From contig CABUPZ010000054.1 of assembly GCA_902493585.1 (NCBI GenBank), positions 1 to 17,037 on the forward strand: DNA of 17,037 nt. The letters run 5' to 3'. This stretch comes from an uncultured Fusicatenibacter sp. (GTDB lineage Bacteria; Bacillota; Clostridia; Lachnospirales; Lachnospiraceae). Shown piece by piece: positions 1 through 7,833 of this stretch. Every line of letters begins with the position of its first letter. Position 1 is the stretch's first letter. The position numbers and the translations under genes are program-made. The notes beneath the pieces were generated by a model. It ran no database searches. It saw only the letters and a list, made by a program, of their open reading frames with translations, and was not told the origin of the DNA.

Positions 1-233
1 AGCGTATCTTTCAGAAAAGCTTTCCGGTTGCCGTGAAGGACACCACAGCGGCTGGAGATACATTTACCGGTTATTACCTTGCGGAAAAAATGCGGGGAAA
101 GACACCGGAGGAATGTCTGGAGACCGCCTGCGCGGCGGCAGCTCTGGCAGTGACCAAAAAAGGCGCGGTGCCGTCAATCCCGAAACGGGAGGATGTCCTG
201 GCATTTTTGAAAACAAGGAAAGACGGATCCTAG
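1..233 (+). CDS. PfkB/ribokinase-family carbohydrate or nucleoside kinase, C-terminal end only
   Basis: The reading frame enters from the left edge of the window (first full codon at position 3), so only about 76 residues remain. The segment DTTAAGDTFTGYY is the second PfkB signature. It holds the GAGD-like anion hole, and the Asp of AAGD is the catalytic base in this family. After it come the helical A-rich segment (AAAALAVTKKGAVPSIP) and the short tail usual for ribokinase-like enzymes. The substrate (ribose, nucleoside, fructose or other) is set by the missing N-terminal part and cannot be judged. The TAG stop at 231-233 and the two preceding codons (GGATCC) lie in the left arm of a palindromic repeat, so the last residues may come from the repeat. 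The nearby deoB would fit a pentose/nucleoside salvage role, but that is inference. Confidence 0.9.
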   Translation, partial: RIFQKSFPVAVKDTTAAGDTFTGYYLAEKMRGKTPEECLETACAAAALAVTKKGAVPSIPKREDVLAFLKTRKDGS

Positions 234-311
234 AGCGTGTTTGAAAATTCATTCCCGCAAACTGTGACACACATCTTACAGAAAGCAATTTTCGAACACG
301 CTCTAGGATCC
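225..311. repeat. Dispersed palindromic element, copy A (25-bp arms)
   Basis: Left arm 225-249 and right arm 287-311 are inverted repeats matching at 24 of 25 positions, with a 37-nt loop. The core of the arm is GAGCGTGTTTGAAAATT. The arms extend outward through TA and a GGATCC on each side. The same terminal sequence appears at 10346-10388, 11002-11116 and 14222-14263. Copy A shares CATTCCCGCAA with copy 10346 (reversed) and a GAAAGCAATTTTC-type end with copy 14222. It contains the stop codon of the upstream kinase. As RNA it would form a long hairpin, but no T-run follows, so it is not a classical terminator. It is probably a MITE- or REP-like non-coding mobile palindrome. Confidence 0.85.
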
Positions 312-366
312 GTGCTGCAGTACAGGGAATAGGACATGAATTTACACGAGGGGGAAAACAGAAAAC

Positions 367-1758
367 ATGAAACTGTCAAAATACGCAGACAAAGATTTTT
401 ACCGCAAAATCATGCAGCTTGCGCTGCCGATCATTTTTCAGAATCTGATCAACACTGCAGTCAATTCTGCGGATGTGCTGATGCTTGGTTTTGTGAATCA
501 GACGTCTCTTTCGGCATCTTCGCTGGCAAACCAGATTTCTTTTGTGCTGAATCTGTTCTATAGCGGCGTTGCTTCCGGGACGATTATGCTCTGTGCCCAG
601 TACTGGGGAAAACAGCAGCTGCGTACGATTGAAAAAGTCATGGGAATCGCCATGCGGCTGTCTATGAGTATTTCCATTTTGTTTGGCGCGGCAGCCTGCC
701 TGGTTCCCGGTCTTCTGATACGGATATTTACTGCAGACCAGGAAATGATTGCGGTGGGAAGCTCTTATCTGCGGATTCTCGGACTGTCTTATCTGTTTAT
801 GGGATTTTCCCAGGTTTATCTGTGCGTGATGCGGAGTATTGAGCGGGTGGTGTTCAGTGCGGTGGTTACCGCGATCGCGCTCACGTCCAATATCCTGCTG
901 AATGCGGTTTTTATCTTCGGATTATTTGGGGTTCCGGCCTTTGGGATCCGGGGAGCTGCGATTGCCACAGTGATCGCCAGAGGTATGGAATTTTTCATCT
1001 GTGTCGGCGACAATTTCCGCGAGCGGAGCGTCCGGTTCCGGATCCGTGAGGTGTTTGCGTCCAATCCGCTTCTATTTCACGATTATCTTCACTATTCGCT
1101 TCCCGCTTTTGGAAACGAGGTCGTATGGGGCGTGGGATTTTCCATGTACTCTGTGATTATGGGGCATCTGGGCAGCGATATTGTTGCGGCGAATTCCATT
1201 GTCGTCGTGGCAAGAAATCTTGGAACGGCTGTCTGTTTTGGCATCGCTTCTGCCAGCGCGATCCTGCTGGGAAAGGAGATCGGAGATAATCAGATCGAAA
1301 AGGCGAAGGTCGACACGACCAGATTGTGCTGGCTTACTTTCTGGACTGGCGTGGCGGGAGGGATGCTGATCCTTCTTCTGAGACCGCTGATCATGAACAT
1401 GGTGAAACTGACGCCGGAAGCCCACGAATATCTCGGGATTATGCTTTTTATCAATGTCTATTATATTGTCGGTCAGGCGGTAAACACCATGGTAATCTGT
1501 GGGGCATTCCGATCCGGAGGAGATTCACGTTTCGGATTCGTCTGTGATATCATAGATATGTGGGTGTATGCGGTGCCGCTTGGATTTCTGGCGGCCTTTG
1601 TGCTGAAGCTTCCGCCAATGGTCGTTTATTTTCTGATCTGCACTGACGAGTTTGTGAAGATGCCGTTTATCTACCGGCATTACAAGAGTTACCGTTGGCT
1701 GAAGAATATCACCAGAGAAAATGTGGTACAGGATACTTTTTCAGGAGCGAATGAATAA
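367..1758 (+). CDS. MATE family multidrug/toxin efflux transporter
   Basis: This is a 463-residue polytopic membrane protein of the usual MATE length (about 450-470), with around 12 predicted hydrophobic segments in two similar halves. Family features include the N-terminal ALPIIFQNLINTAVNSADVLMLG segment (TM1), the loop after TM2 with SGTIMLCAQYWGK, and the second-half counterpart GNEVVWGVGFSMYSVIMG. The C-terminal half has CGAFRSGGDSRFGF, typical of clostridial MATE proteins. The ATG at 367 is preceded by GAGGGGG about 12 nt upstream. The family exports cationic drugs or metabolites using Na+ or H+ gradients; the substrate here is unknown. It lies 55 nt after a palindromic repeat and 90 nt before deoB with no terminator between, so the two may be cotranscribed. 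A second, broken MATE gene lies at 11482-12229. Confidence 0.93.
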   Translation: MKLSKYADKDFYRKIMQLALPIIFQNLINTAVNSADVLMLGFVNQTSLSASSLANQISFVLNLFYSGVASGTIMLCAQYWGKQQLRTIEKVMGIAMRLSMSISILFGAAACLVPGLLIRIFTADQEMIAVGSSYLRILGLSYLFMGFSQVYLCVMRSIERVVFSAVVTAIALTSNILLNAVFIFGLFGVPAFGIRGAAIATVIARGMEFFICVGDNFRERSVRFRIREVFASNPLLFHDYLHYSLPAFGNEVVWGVGFSMYSVIMGHLGSDIVAANSIVVVARNLGTAVCFGIASASAILLGKEIGDNQIEKAKVDTTRLCWLTFWTGVAGGMLILLLRPLIMNMVKLTPEAHEYLGIMLFINVYYIVGQAVNTMVICGAFRSGGDSRFGFVCDIIDMWVYAVPLGFLAAFVLKLPPMVVYFLICTDEFVKMPFIYRHYKSYRWLKNITRENVVQDTFSGANE

Positions 1759-1848
1759 TTTCAGGCGAATGAAAACACAATGGTTCACGGGAAAAGTTTG
1801 TGAAGCCGGGTTTTTGAACTGAGAAATGACAGAAAGGAGATGGAACAG

Positions 1849-3021
1849 ATGAAACGCAGAGTTTTTTTGATCGTGCTGGACAGCTTCGGGATCGGTTATG
1901 AGCCGGATGCGGACGATTTCGGAGACCGGGGAGCCAATACATTAAAGACCATCATGCAGTCGGAACAGTTTCGGGTTCCGATAATGGAAAGCCTTGGCCT
2001 GTTTGCAATCGACGGCACACCGGAAGGAGAGGTTCCAGAGAAGCTGCTTGGCTCCTATGGAAGACTGCAGGAACAGTCCAGGGGGAAGGATACGACCGTT
2101 GGTCACTGGGAAATTGCAGGTCTGATCTCGGAACGGCCGCTGCCTGTCTATCCGGATGGATTTCCGGAAGAGATAATCCGGGAGTTCGAGGAGAAAACAG
2201 GGCGAAAGGTTCTTTGCAACAAACCCTATTCCGGCACGGAGGTCATTGCCCGCTATGGAGAGGAACATTTGAAAACGGGCGCTCTGATCGTGTATACATC
2301 GGCAGACAGTGTGTTCCAGATTGCAGCCCATGAGGATCTTGTTCCTCCGGAGCAGCTTTATGAATACTGTAAAATCGCAAGAGAAATCCTGCAGGGAGAG
2401 CACGGCGTGGGTCGTGTGATCGCAAGGCCTTTTACCGGTACGCCGGGGAATTTCGTGCGGACCCCGAGGAGACATGATTTTTCTCTGGTACCGCCCCGTG
2501 ATACGATGCTGGATCTTTTGCAGCGTCATGGTCTCCGAACGATCAGTGTCGGAAAAATCAATGATATTTTTGCGGGAAAGGGCATCGACGAGAGTTATCC
2601 GACCAAGGGGAATGGAGACGGCATGGAGAAGACGATGGAGATTGCAGGGAGAGAGTTTGAAGGGCTCTGCTTTACCAATCTGGTGGATTTTGACATGCTG
2701 TATGGCCACAGGAATGACATCAACGGCTATGCGGCTGCGGCGACAGAATTTGACCGCTGGCTGCCAGGATTCATGGAACAGATGCGAAGCGGGGATATCC
2801 TGATGATCACAGCGGACCATGGATGCGATCCCGGCTACCCGGGCACAGATCATACCAGGGAATACATTCCATTTATGGTGTATGGAAAGGATATCCGGGA
2901 AGGAGTGAATCTGGGCACACGAAGAACTTTTTCTGACATTGCCGCGACAATTCTTGATCTTTTTGGGATTGGGCAGGAAACCAGCGGGGAAAGTTTTAAG
3001 GATCAGATTCTTCGGAAGTAA
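1849..3021 (+). CDS. deoB: Phosphopentomutase
   Basis: The protein has 390 residues, normal for DeoB. It interconverts (deoxy)ribose-1-phosphate and (deoxy)ribose-5-phosphate, linking nucleoside phosphorolysis to the pentose phosphate pathway in the cytosol. Visible signatures are the N-terminal metal site FLIVLDSFGIG (Asp11), the GKDTTVGHWE segment carrying the phosphorylated Thr (around residue 82-83), ADSVFQIAAHE, and the C-terminal metal ligands DMLYGHRND, TADHGCDP and DHTREYIP of the alkaline-phosphatase superfamily. An in-frame ATG at 1840 abuts the AGAAAGGAG ribosome site (1831-1839), so the ATG at 1849 with normal spacing is preferred. A strong intrinsic terminator follows at 3063-3099. 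Confidence 0.96.
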   Translation: MKRRVFLIVLDSFGIGYEPDADDFGDRGANTLKTIMQSEQFRVPIMESLGLFAIDGTPEGEVPEKLLGSYGRLQEQSRGKDTTVGHWEIAGLISERPLPVYPDGFPEEIIREFEEKTGRKVLCNKPYSGTEVIARYGEEHLKTGALIVYTSADSVFQIAAHEDLVPPEQLYEYCKIAREILQGEHGVGRVIARPFTGTPGNFVRTPRRHDFSLVPPRDTMLDLLQRHGLRTISVGKINDIFAGKGIDESYPTKGNGDGMEKTMEIAGREFEGLCFTNLVDFDMLYGHRNDINGYAAAATEFDRWLPGFMEQMRSGDILMITADHGCDPGYPGTDHTREYIPFMVYGKDIREGVNLGTRRTFSDIAATILDLFGIGQETSGESFKDQILRK

Positions 3022-3062
3022 ATATAAATAGGAAAAACACGAAAAAACGAAGAATTTTCCGT

Positions 3063-3099
3063 AAAAAAAGTGTCATAAATCTGATGGCACTTTTTTTTT
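3063..3099 (+). terminator. Rho-independent terminator after deoB
   Basis: Stem AAAAAAAGTGTCAT (3063-3076) pairs with ATGGCAC plus a run of nine T (3084-3099) across a 7-nt loop, with one G-U pair. The A-run and T-run make it usable in both directions. It separates deoB from the cotJ operon, so cotJ must have its own promoter. Confidence 0.88.
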
Positions 3100-3104
3100 G
3101 CGTT

Positions 3105-3112
3105 CATATACT
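3105..3112 (+). promoter_or_regulatory. Possible sporulation-type -10 element of the cotJ operon
   Basis: CATATACT, 37 nt before the cotJA start, matches the CATAnnnT core of mother-cell sigma-E/sigma-K -10 boxes. No convincing -35 was found because the spacer region is the T-run of the terminator. B. subtilis cotJ is sigma-E dependent, which is the main reason for the suggestion. Confidence 0.3.
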
Positions 3113-3148
3113 GGTAGGGAAGAACGAATCCGATGGAAAGGAAAGAAG

Positions 3149-3685
3149 ATGGAAAATTTTCATAGGAATACTTCCTGCAATGATGGGAATCCCGGAGGAT
3201 GCAGACAGAATATGAAGATGCCGGCGGAACGGATGCAGATGCCGGTGAATGATATGAGAATGCCCGATGACAGGATGCGGACGCCGATGAATGATATGAG
3301 AATGCCCGATGGCAGGATGCAGACGCTGATGAACGATATGAGAATACCCGATGACAGGATGCGGATGCCGGAGCATGAAAGGAAAATGTCCGGGGACATG
3401 ATGTGGATGGATCATGCGGGAATGTGCGGAAACAGGATGCGGATGCCAATGGACGACAGAAGAATGTCTTCGGAGAGAACGGGAATGCAGATGGAGAAGA
3501 GAGAGGGTAGGATGACGCAGAAAAATATGGGAAATATGGCGCTGGATACGCTTTCCCTGGCAATGGGATATGTGCCGATGCAGCGGTTCGGAAAAACTTT
3601 TGACCTGCGGACAGGGCTTCAGGCAGGGACGATCTTTCCGGACCTGCATAAACCATTCTGCGGAAAAGGAGGTGACGGATGTTGA
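3149..3685 (+). CDS. cotJA: CotJA-like spore coat protein with methionine-rich repeat extension
   Basis: The protein has 178 residues. Only the last 50 or so (SLAMGYVPMQRFGKTFDLRTG, then TIFPDLHKPFCG) match the CotJA family, whose members are usually only about 80 residues. The preceding 130 residues contain about 30 methionines together with Arg, Asp and Pro, built around a 14-residue unit (MNDMRMPDDRMRTP) repeated three times at 3242-3367. The start ATG at 3149 has a GGAAAGGAAAG ribosome site; longer in-frame starts from the T-run (3098) lack one. It overlaps cotJB by 7 nt. In B. subtilis, CotJA, CotJB and CotJC form an outer-coat complex and CotJA is needed for CotJC assembly. The extension may bind metal or be a sulfur-rich oxidant sink near the Mn-catalase-like CotJC; this is inference. 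Confidence 0.85.
   Translation: MENFHRNTSCNDGNPGGCRQNMKMPAERMQMPVNDMRMPDDRMRTPMNDMRMPDGRMQTLMNDMRIPDDRMRMPEHERKMSGDMMWMDHAGMCGNRMRMPMDDRRMSSERTGMQMEKREGRMTQKNMGNMALDTLSLAMGYVPMQRFGKTFDLRTGLQAGTIFPDLHKPFCGKGGDGC
3242..3367 (+). repeat. Three tandem 42-bp coding repeats inside cotJA
   Basis: Units 3242-3283, 3284-3325 and 3326-3367 each encode 14 residues of the form xVNDMRMPDDRMRT, with few differences. The repeat keeps frame, and more degenerate units (RMRMP, DRRM) follow. It can expand or contract by slippage without breaking the frame. Confidence 0.85.
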
Positions 3686-3969
3686 TGAGAGGACAGCAGC
3701 CCAACAAGGAGAATCTGCTCGCCTGGATCGATCAGGTGAGCTTCGCGGTGAATGAGATGAATCTTTATCTGGATACCCACCCGGAGGATGAGGAAGCAAT
3801 GACATTTTTCCGTGAAAAACTGAAAATGCGCCGGGAAGCGCTGGAAACCTATGCCCGGTACTTTGGCCCTCTGACCATCGACACGGCAAACGACAATATG
3901 AGCCGTTCCTTTGAATGGGTACAGCAGCCGTGGCCGTGGGAACCGTCAAAGAGAGGAGGATGCAGATAA
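3679..3969 (+). CDS. cotJB: CotJB spore coat assembly protein
   Basis: The protein has 96 residues, the normal CotJB length. Family features are SFAVNEMNLYLDTHPEDEEAM in the first half, then RREALETYARYFGPLTID and the C-terminal WVQQPWPWE. The start ATG at 3679 follows AGGAGGTGAC; an in-frame ATG at 3685 is an alternative. It overlaps the cotJA stop and is separated by one base from the cotJC start, so the three genes are translationally linked. It is expected to act in the mother cell in building the spore coat, together with CotJA and CotJC. Confidence 0.93.
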   Translation: MLMRGQQPNKENLLAWIDQVSFAVNEMNLYLDTHPEDEEAMTFFREKLKMRREALETYARYFGPLTIDTANDNMSRSFEWVQQPWPWEPSKRGGCR

Positions 3970-3970
3970 T

Positions 3971-4084
3971 ATGTGGAATTATGAGAAACGTTTGCAGTAT
4001 CCGGTCAATATCAAAACACCCAACGCGAAGATCGCCCAGATTATTATGAGTCAGTACGGAGGTCCCAATGGCAGAAGGAGATAA
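3971..4084 (+). pseudogene. cotJC: cotJC, 5' fragment (interrupted by the 4061-10402 element)
   Basis: An AGAGGAGGA ribosome site precedes the ATG. The fragment begins MWNYEKRLQYPVNIKTP, the exact type of N-terminus found in CotJC manganese-catalase-like coat proteins, and continues to SQYGGPNG. It then becomes unrelated (RRR) and stops at TAA 4082-4084 after 37 codons. The last CotJC-like codons are GGA GGT CCC (4058-4066). The continuation GGA GGT CCC GAT GGA GAG is found 6,342 bp downstream at 10400, in the same codon phase. The first expected Mn ligand (Glu35 after GGPDG) is therefore on the far side of the interruption. This is not ordinary decay: both halves are undamaged, and the break coincides with a direct repeat next to a recombinase element. 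Confidence 0.93.
4058..4071 (+). other. Left attachment-site core (attL) of the cotJC element
   Basis: GGAGGTCCCAATGG here corresponds to GGAGGTCCCGATGG at 10400-10413. The first nine bases are identical and form the codons Gly-Gly-Pro. The proposed crossover dinucleotide is the GG at 4061-4062. Left of it is cotJC sequence; right of it is element sequence. Confidence 0.8.
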
Positions 4085-4176
4085 AATCTTATAACAGCTC
4101 CTCTGGCTGATTTTGCGCGCATTGATACATAAAAGGCTGAACCGTTATTATCCAGCTGGACGGCTGCGAAATCTCC

Positions 4177-4205
4177 TTGACACAGGAGGGAAAACCCAGT
4201 AAACT
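4177..4205 (+). promoter_or_regulatory. Possible upstream promoter of the xdh operon
   Basis: TTGACA (4177-4182), a 17-nt spacer, and TAAACT (4200-4205). The -35 is perfect but the -10 is weak. It could supplement the stronger promoter at 4231-4259. Confidence 0.4.
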
Positions 4206-4230
4206 TTTACAGTATGTGTGTTCGGAATTT

Positions 4231-4259
4231 CTGACAAACGTAAAAAAACATGTTATAAT
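4231..4259 (+). promoter_or_regulatory. Vegetative-type promoter of the xdh operon
   Basis: CTGACA (4231-4236), a 17-nt spacer, and a perfect TATAAT (4254-4259), 45 nt before the first start codon. The promoter is inside the element, so the operon does not rely on cotJ transcription. Confidence 0.75.
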
Positions 4260-4304
4260 AGAGAAAATGAAACGGACTGCAAACGAGCAGAAAGGAGATG
4301 TTGT

Positions 4305-5099
4305 ATGCTGACGATTCAGGAATATGTGAAAGCGGAGAGTCTGGAACAGGCGTATGAGCTGAATCAGAAAAAGACCAACCGCATTATCGGCGGAATGCTC
4401 TGGATGAAGATGAGCCCGCTGAATATCAGAACGGCGATCGACCTGTCAGGTCTTGGGCTGGACAAGATTGAGGAGACTTCGGAGGAGTTTCGGATCGGAT
4501 GTATGGTGAGCCTGCGGCAGCTGGAGCTGCACCCGGGACTTGCTGCCTATACACAGGGCAGTATGAAAGAAAGCGTCTGCCATATTGTGGGCGTTCAGTT
4601 CCGCAATCTTGCCACTGTGGGCGGAAGTATTTTCGGAAGATTCGGTTTTTCCGATGTGCTGACAGAATTTATGGCGCTGGGCGCGGAGGTGGAGCTGTTC
4701 CAGGGAGGAAGAATGTCCCTGGAGGAATTTGCCAGACGGAACTATGACAATGATATTCTGGTGCGGGTGATTCTGAAAAAGGTTCCTCAGGACAGCGTGT
4801 ATCTGTCCATGCGGAATACGCAGACGGACTTTCCGGTGCTTACCTGTGCGGTAACACGGCGGGAAGAAAAAGCCTGTGCGGTGATCGGAGCAAGGCCGGC
4901 CAGGGCTGTTGCGATCTACGACGAGGCGGATCTGCTGAAAAACGGTGTCACCGACGCATCTGCAAGAGCTTTTGCTGACTATGTGGCAGAGCATGTGGTG
5001 ACTGGTTCGAATAAAAGAGCGCAGGCACAGTACCGGACGCATCTTGTGAAGGTGCTGACCCGAAGAGCCTGTCAGAGGCTGGGAGGTGAAGCAAAATGA
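4305..5099 (+). CDS. Xanthine dehydrogenase-family FAD-binding subunit
   Basis: The protein has 264 residues, somewhat shorter than the usual 280-300 for XdhB/CoxM-type subunits. It is expected to bind FAD and pass electrons from the 2Fe-2S subunit to NAD+ or another acceptor. Visible motifs are the N-terminal RIIGGMLWMKM (AGGT-like FAD loop) and QFRNLATVGGSIFGRFGFSD, which corresponds to the conserved IRNxATxGGN FAD-binding stretch, followed by the C-terminal CO_deh_flav_C-like helices. The ATG at 4305 has AGAAAGGAG eight bases upstream and is chosen over an in-frame start at 4218, which lies upstream of the TATAAT at 4254-4259. The stop overlaps the next start (ATGA). It is the first gene of the four-gene operon carried by the cotJC element. 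Confidence 0.9.
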   Translation: MLTIQEYVKAESLEQAYELNQKKTNRIIGGMLWMKMSPLNIRTAIDLSGLGLDKIEETSEEFRIGCMVSLRQLELHPGLAAYTQGSMKESVCHIVGVQFRNLATVGGSIFGRFGFSDVLTEFMALGAEVELFQGGRMSLEEFARRNYDNDILVRVILKKVPQDSVYLSMRNTQTDFPVLTCAVTRREEKACAVIGARPARAVAIYDEADLLKNGVTDASARAFADYVAEHVVTGSNKRAQAQYRTHLVKVLTRRACQRLGGEAK

Positions 5100-5560
5100 A
5101 AGTGACGGTAACGGTAAATGGAAGAAAAATTCAGGAAGAGGTTGCCTGCGACCTGCTGCTGATCGATTTTCTGCGCAGTCATGGTTGTCCCAGTGTAAAA
5201 CGAGGATGTGAGACTTCCAACTGCGGCCTGTGTACGGTGATGATGGATGGAAAGCCGGTTCTGTCCTGCTCCGTCCTGACAGTCCGTGCGGATGGTCATG
5301 TGATCGAGACCCTGGAAGGTCTTCAGGAGGAAGCGGAAGAGTTCGGAGCGTTTATCGCTGATCAGGGAGCGGAGCAGTGTGGATTCTGCAATCCGGGATT
5401 TATGATGAACGCCCTCGCATTGTTCCGTGAGAATCCGGATCCGAACGAAGAGGAAATCAAAGAATATCTGGCAGGAAACCTTTGCCGTTGTTCCGGATAT
5501 GAGGGACAGCTCAGAGGAATTCTGAACTTTCTGGAGTGGAAAAAGGAGGCGAAGCAATGA
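5096..5560 (+). CDS. Xanthine dehydrogenase-family 2Fe-2S subunit
   Basis: The protein has 154 residues, standard for XdhC/CoxS-type subunits. The N-terminal plant-type ferredoxin domain has CETSNCGLC plus a fourth cysteine (Cys38, 43, 46, 58). The C-terminal helical domain carries the second cluster in CGFC and CRC (Cys95, 98, 130, 132), so all eight ligands are present. It relays electrons from the Mo cofactor to FAD in the cytosolic heterotrimer. It overlaps both neighbours by 4 nt (ATGA), indicating translational coupling and a fixed subunit ratio. Confidence 0.95.
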   Translation: MKVTVTVNGRKIQEEVACDLLLIDFLRSHGCPSVKRGCETSNCGLCTVMMDGKPVLSCSVLTVRADGHVIETLEGLQEEAEEFGAFIADQGAEQCGFCNPGFMMNALALFRENPDPNEEEIKEYLAGNLCRCSGYEGQLRGILNFLEWKKEAKQ

Positions 5561-7833
5561 GAGCAGTCAGCCAGCCGGTGAGAAAAAAAGACGCGATGGC
5601 GCTGGTGACAGGAAAGCCAGTCTATATGGACGATCTGGTCAATGAGAACTGTCTGATCGTCAAGGTTTTGCGCAGCCCTTATGCCAACGCGATCGTGGAG
5701 AGCGTGCAGAAGACAGCGGCAGAAAAAGTGCCCGGGATCGAAGCGATTTATACCTGGGAGGATGTACCTCAGCAGCGTTTTACGATGGCGGGACAGACGT
5801 ATCCGGAGCCGAGTCCCTATGACCGACTGATCCTGGACCGCCATGTGAGATATGTGGGCGATCCGGTTGCGATCGTGGCAGGTGACAGTGAGAAAGCCGG
5901 GGACAAGGCGCTGAAAATTTTAAAGGTGAAATATCAGGTGCTGGAACCTCTGCTGGATTTCCGGAAAGCGAAGGATAATGAGATTCTGGTACATCCGGAG
6001 GAAACCTGGAAATCCCTGTGTCCGGTAGGCGCGGACAACAAAAGAAATCTCTGCGCCTCCGGTGAGAGCGGGGACGGGGATATCGATGCGGTCCTGGAGG
6101 ACTGTGATATCGTTGTGGAGCACACATATCACACGAAAGCCTGCCAGCAGGCGATGATGGAAACGTTCCGTACCTACTGTTCCATCGATGCCTATGGAAG
6201 ACTGAACATCCTCAGCTCGACCCAGATCGTGTTCCATGTGCGCCGTATCATCTCCAATGCCCTGGGAATTCCGAAATCAAAGATCCGTGTTTCCAAGCCA
6301 AGGATCGGCGGCGGTTTCGGAGCGAAGCAGAGCGTCGTGGCGGAAGTATTTCCGGCTTTTGTTACATGGAAGACGGGCAAACCGTCCAAAATGATCTTCC
6401 CCCGCCGGGAAAGCCAGACGGCATCTTCCCCGCGCCATGAGATGGAAGTTTCCGTTCGTGTCGGAGCGATGAAGGACGGAAGAATCCGTGGAATCGATGT
6501 CTATACGCTTTCCAACACGGGCGCATACGGGGAACACGGACCAACAACCGTAGGACTGTCCGGACATAAATCCATTCCGCTGTACGGTTCTTTGGAAGCA
6601 CACCGGTTCCGTTATGATGTTGTCTATACCAACGTAATGTCGGCGGGCGCGTACCGCGGCTACGGTGCGACCCAGGGAATCTTTGCGGTGGAGTCGGCGG
6701 TCAATGAGCTGGCGGCAAAGCTGAACATCGATCCGGTGGTGATCCGTGAAAAAAATATGGTGCGTGAAGGTCAGATCATGCCCGCATACTATGGAGAGCA
6801 GACGAACAGCTGTGCGCTGGACCGCTGTGTGGAGCGTGCAAAACAGATGATCGGATGGGATGAAAAATATCCATGCCGGGATATGGGCAACGGAAAAGTG
6901 CGAAGCGTCGGTATGGCGATGGCGATGCAGGGCTCCGGAATTTCAGGCGTGGATGTAGGTTCTGCCACGATCAAGATGAATGAGGAAGGCTATTATACGC
7001 TTGTGATCGGCGCGGCGGACATGGGAACCGGATGCGATACGATCCTGTCCCAGATGGCGGCAGAGTGTCTGGACTGTCCGGTGGACGCGATCACTGTGTT
7101 TGGAGCGGATACGGACGCTTCTCCGTATGATTCCGGCTCCTATGCTTCCAGTACGACGTATGTGACCGGAAAAGCTGTGGAGAAAGCATGTGCGAAACTG
7201 AAGGAAAAGATTCTGGAAAAAGGCGCGGAACTTTTGAAATGCAGCCCGCAGGAAGCGGAGTTTGACGGAGAGAAGGTTCTTTGTACCGCTACGGGAGAGT
7301 CGGTGGATCTGAAGACCATTGGAACCAGCGCGATGAATGGAAACCATACGGCGCTGGAGGTGACGGAAACCAACAGTTCTCCGCTTTCCCCGCCGCCGTT
7401 TATGTGTGGTATGGTGGAGATCGAATTGGACAAGGAAACCGGTCATGTGGAACTGCTGGATTACGTTGCAGTGGTTGACTGCGGAACCGTTGTCAATCCG
7501 AATCTGGCGCGGGTTCAGACCGAGGGAGGAATTGCCCAGGGAATCGGCATGGCGCTGTATGAAAACATCCAGTACAGTGACAGGGGGCACCTGTTTGAAA
7601 ATTCTCTGATGCAGTATAAGATTCCGACCAGACTGGATACCGGGAAGATCCGTGTGGAATTTGAGAGCAGCTTTGAACCTACCGGCCCGTTTGGCGCGAA
7701 GTCCATCGGTGAGATCGTGATCAACACGCCGTCGCCGGCGATCGCCCAGGCGGTCTACAATGCAACCGGACACTGGTTCCGGGAGCTTCCGATCACACCG
7801 GAAAAGATTGCGATGGTGTTTGCGGATGATTGA
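5557..7833 (+). CDS. Xanthine dehydrogenase-family molybdopterin-binding (catalytic) subunit
   Basis: The protein has 758 residues, usual for the large subunit. It begins RAVSQPVRKKDAMALVTG, a typical start, and starts at ATG 5557 behind AAAAAGGAGG rather than at an in-frame codon at 5536. The a/b-hammerhead domain occupies about the first 130 residues. Mo-cofactor contact segments are KPRIGGGFGAKQ, AYRGYGATQG, GSYASSTTYVTGKA and the C-terminal GAKSIGE, where Glu719 is the expected general base. The AYxCSFR loop of CO dehydrogenase is absent, so this is a hydroxylase of the xanthine/purine/nicotinate/aldehyde group. The exact substrate cannot be read from the sequence. It overlaps the next gene by 8 nt. 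Confidence 0.94.
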   Translation: MRAVSQPVRKKDAMALVTGKPVYMDDLVNENCLIVKVLRSPYANAIVESVQKTAAEKVPGIEAIYTWEDVPQQRFTMAGQTYPEPSPYDRLILDRHVRYVGDPVAIVAGDSEKAGDKALKILKVKYQVLEPLLDFRKAKDNEILVHPEETWKSLCPVGADNKRNLCASGESGDGDIDAVLEDCDIVVEHTYHTKACQQAMMETFRTYCSIDAYGRLNILSSTQIVFHVRRIISNALGIPKSKIRVSKPRIGGGFGAKQSVVAEVFPAFVTWKTGKPSKMIFPRRESQTASSPRHEMEVSVRVGAMKDGRIRGIDVYTLSNTGAYGEHGPTTVGLSGHKSIPLYGSLEAHRFRYDVVYTNVMSAGAYRGYGATQGIFAVESAVNELAAKLNIDPVVIREKNMVREGQIMPAYYGEQTNSCALDRCVERAKQMIGWDEKYPCRDMGNGKVRSVGMAMAMQGSGISGVDVGSATIKMNEEGYYTLVIGAADMGTGCDTILSQMAAECLDCPVDAITVFGADTDASPYDSGSYASSTTYVTGKAVEKACAKLKEKILEKGAELLKCSPQEAEFDGEKVLCTATGESVDLKTIGTSAMNGNHTALEVTETNSSPLSPPPFMCGMVEIELDKETGHVELLDYVAVVDCGTVVNPNLARVQTEGGIAQGIGMALYENIQYSDRGHLFENSLMQYKIPTRLDTGKIRVEFESSFEPTGPFGAKSIGEIVINTPSPAIAQAVYNATGHWFRELPITPEKIAMVFADD

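Noticed and set aside
1942..2853. 303-codon open frame on the minus strand
   Set aside because: It lies wholly antisense to deoB, whose protein motifs are certain. It has no recognisable domain and the composition is typical of a shadow frame.
3242..3367. Possible CRISPR or regulatory direct repeats
   Set aside because: The 42-bp units are contiguous with no spacers, and differences preserve the reading frame, so this is a protein repeat.
3003..3949. Two long minus-strand frames rich in Ser/His/Pro
   Set aside because: They are the reverse of the Met-rich cotJA repeat and cotJB; the regular pattern is produced by the repeat itself.
3971..4084. cotJC as a simple frameshift pseudogene or sequencing error
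   Set aside because: The rest of the gene is not adjacent; it is 6.3 kb downstream behind the same GGAGGTCCC core, with a recombinase between.
5557..7833. Aerobic CO dehydrogenase large subunit
   Set aside because: The AYxCSFR active-site loop of form I CO dehydrogenase is absent; the corresponding stretch is AYRGYGATQ.
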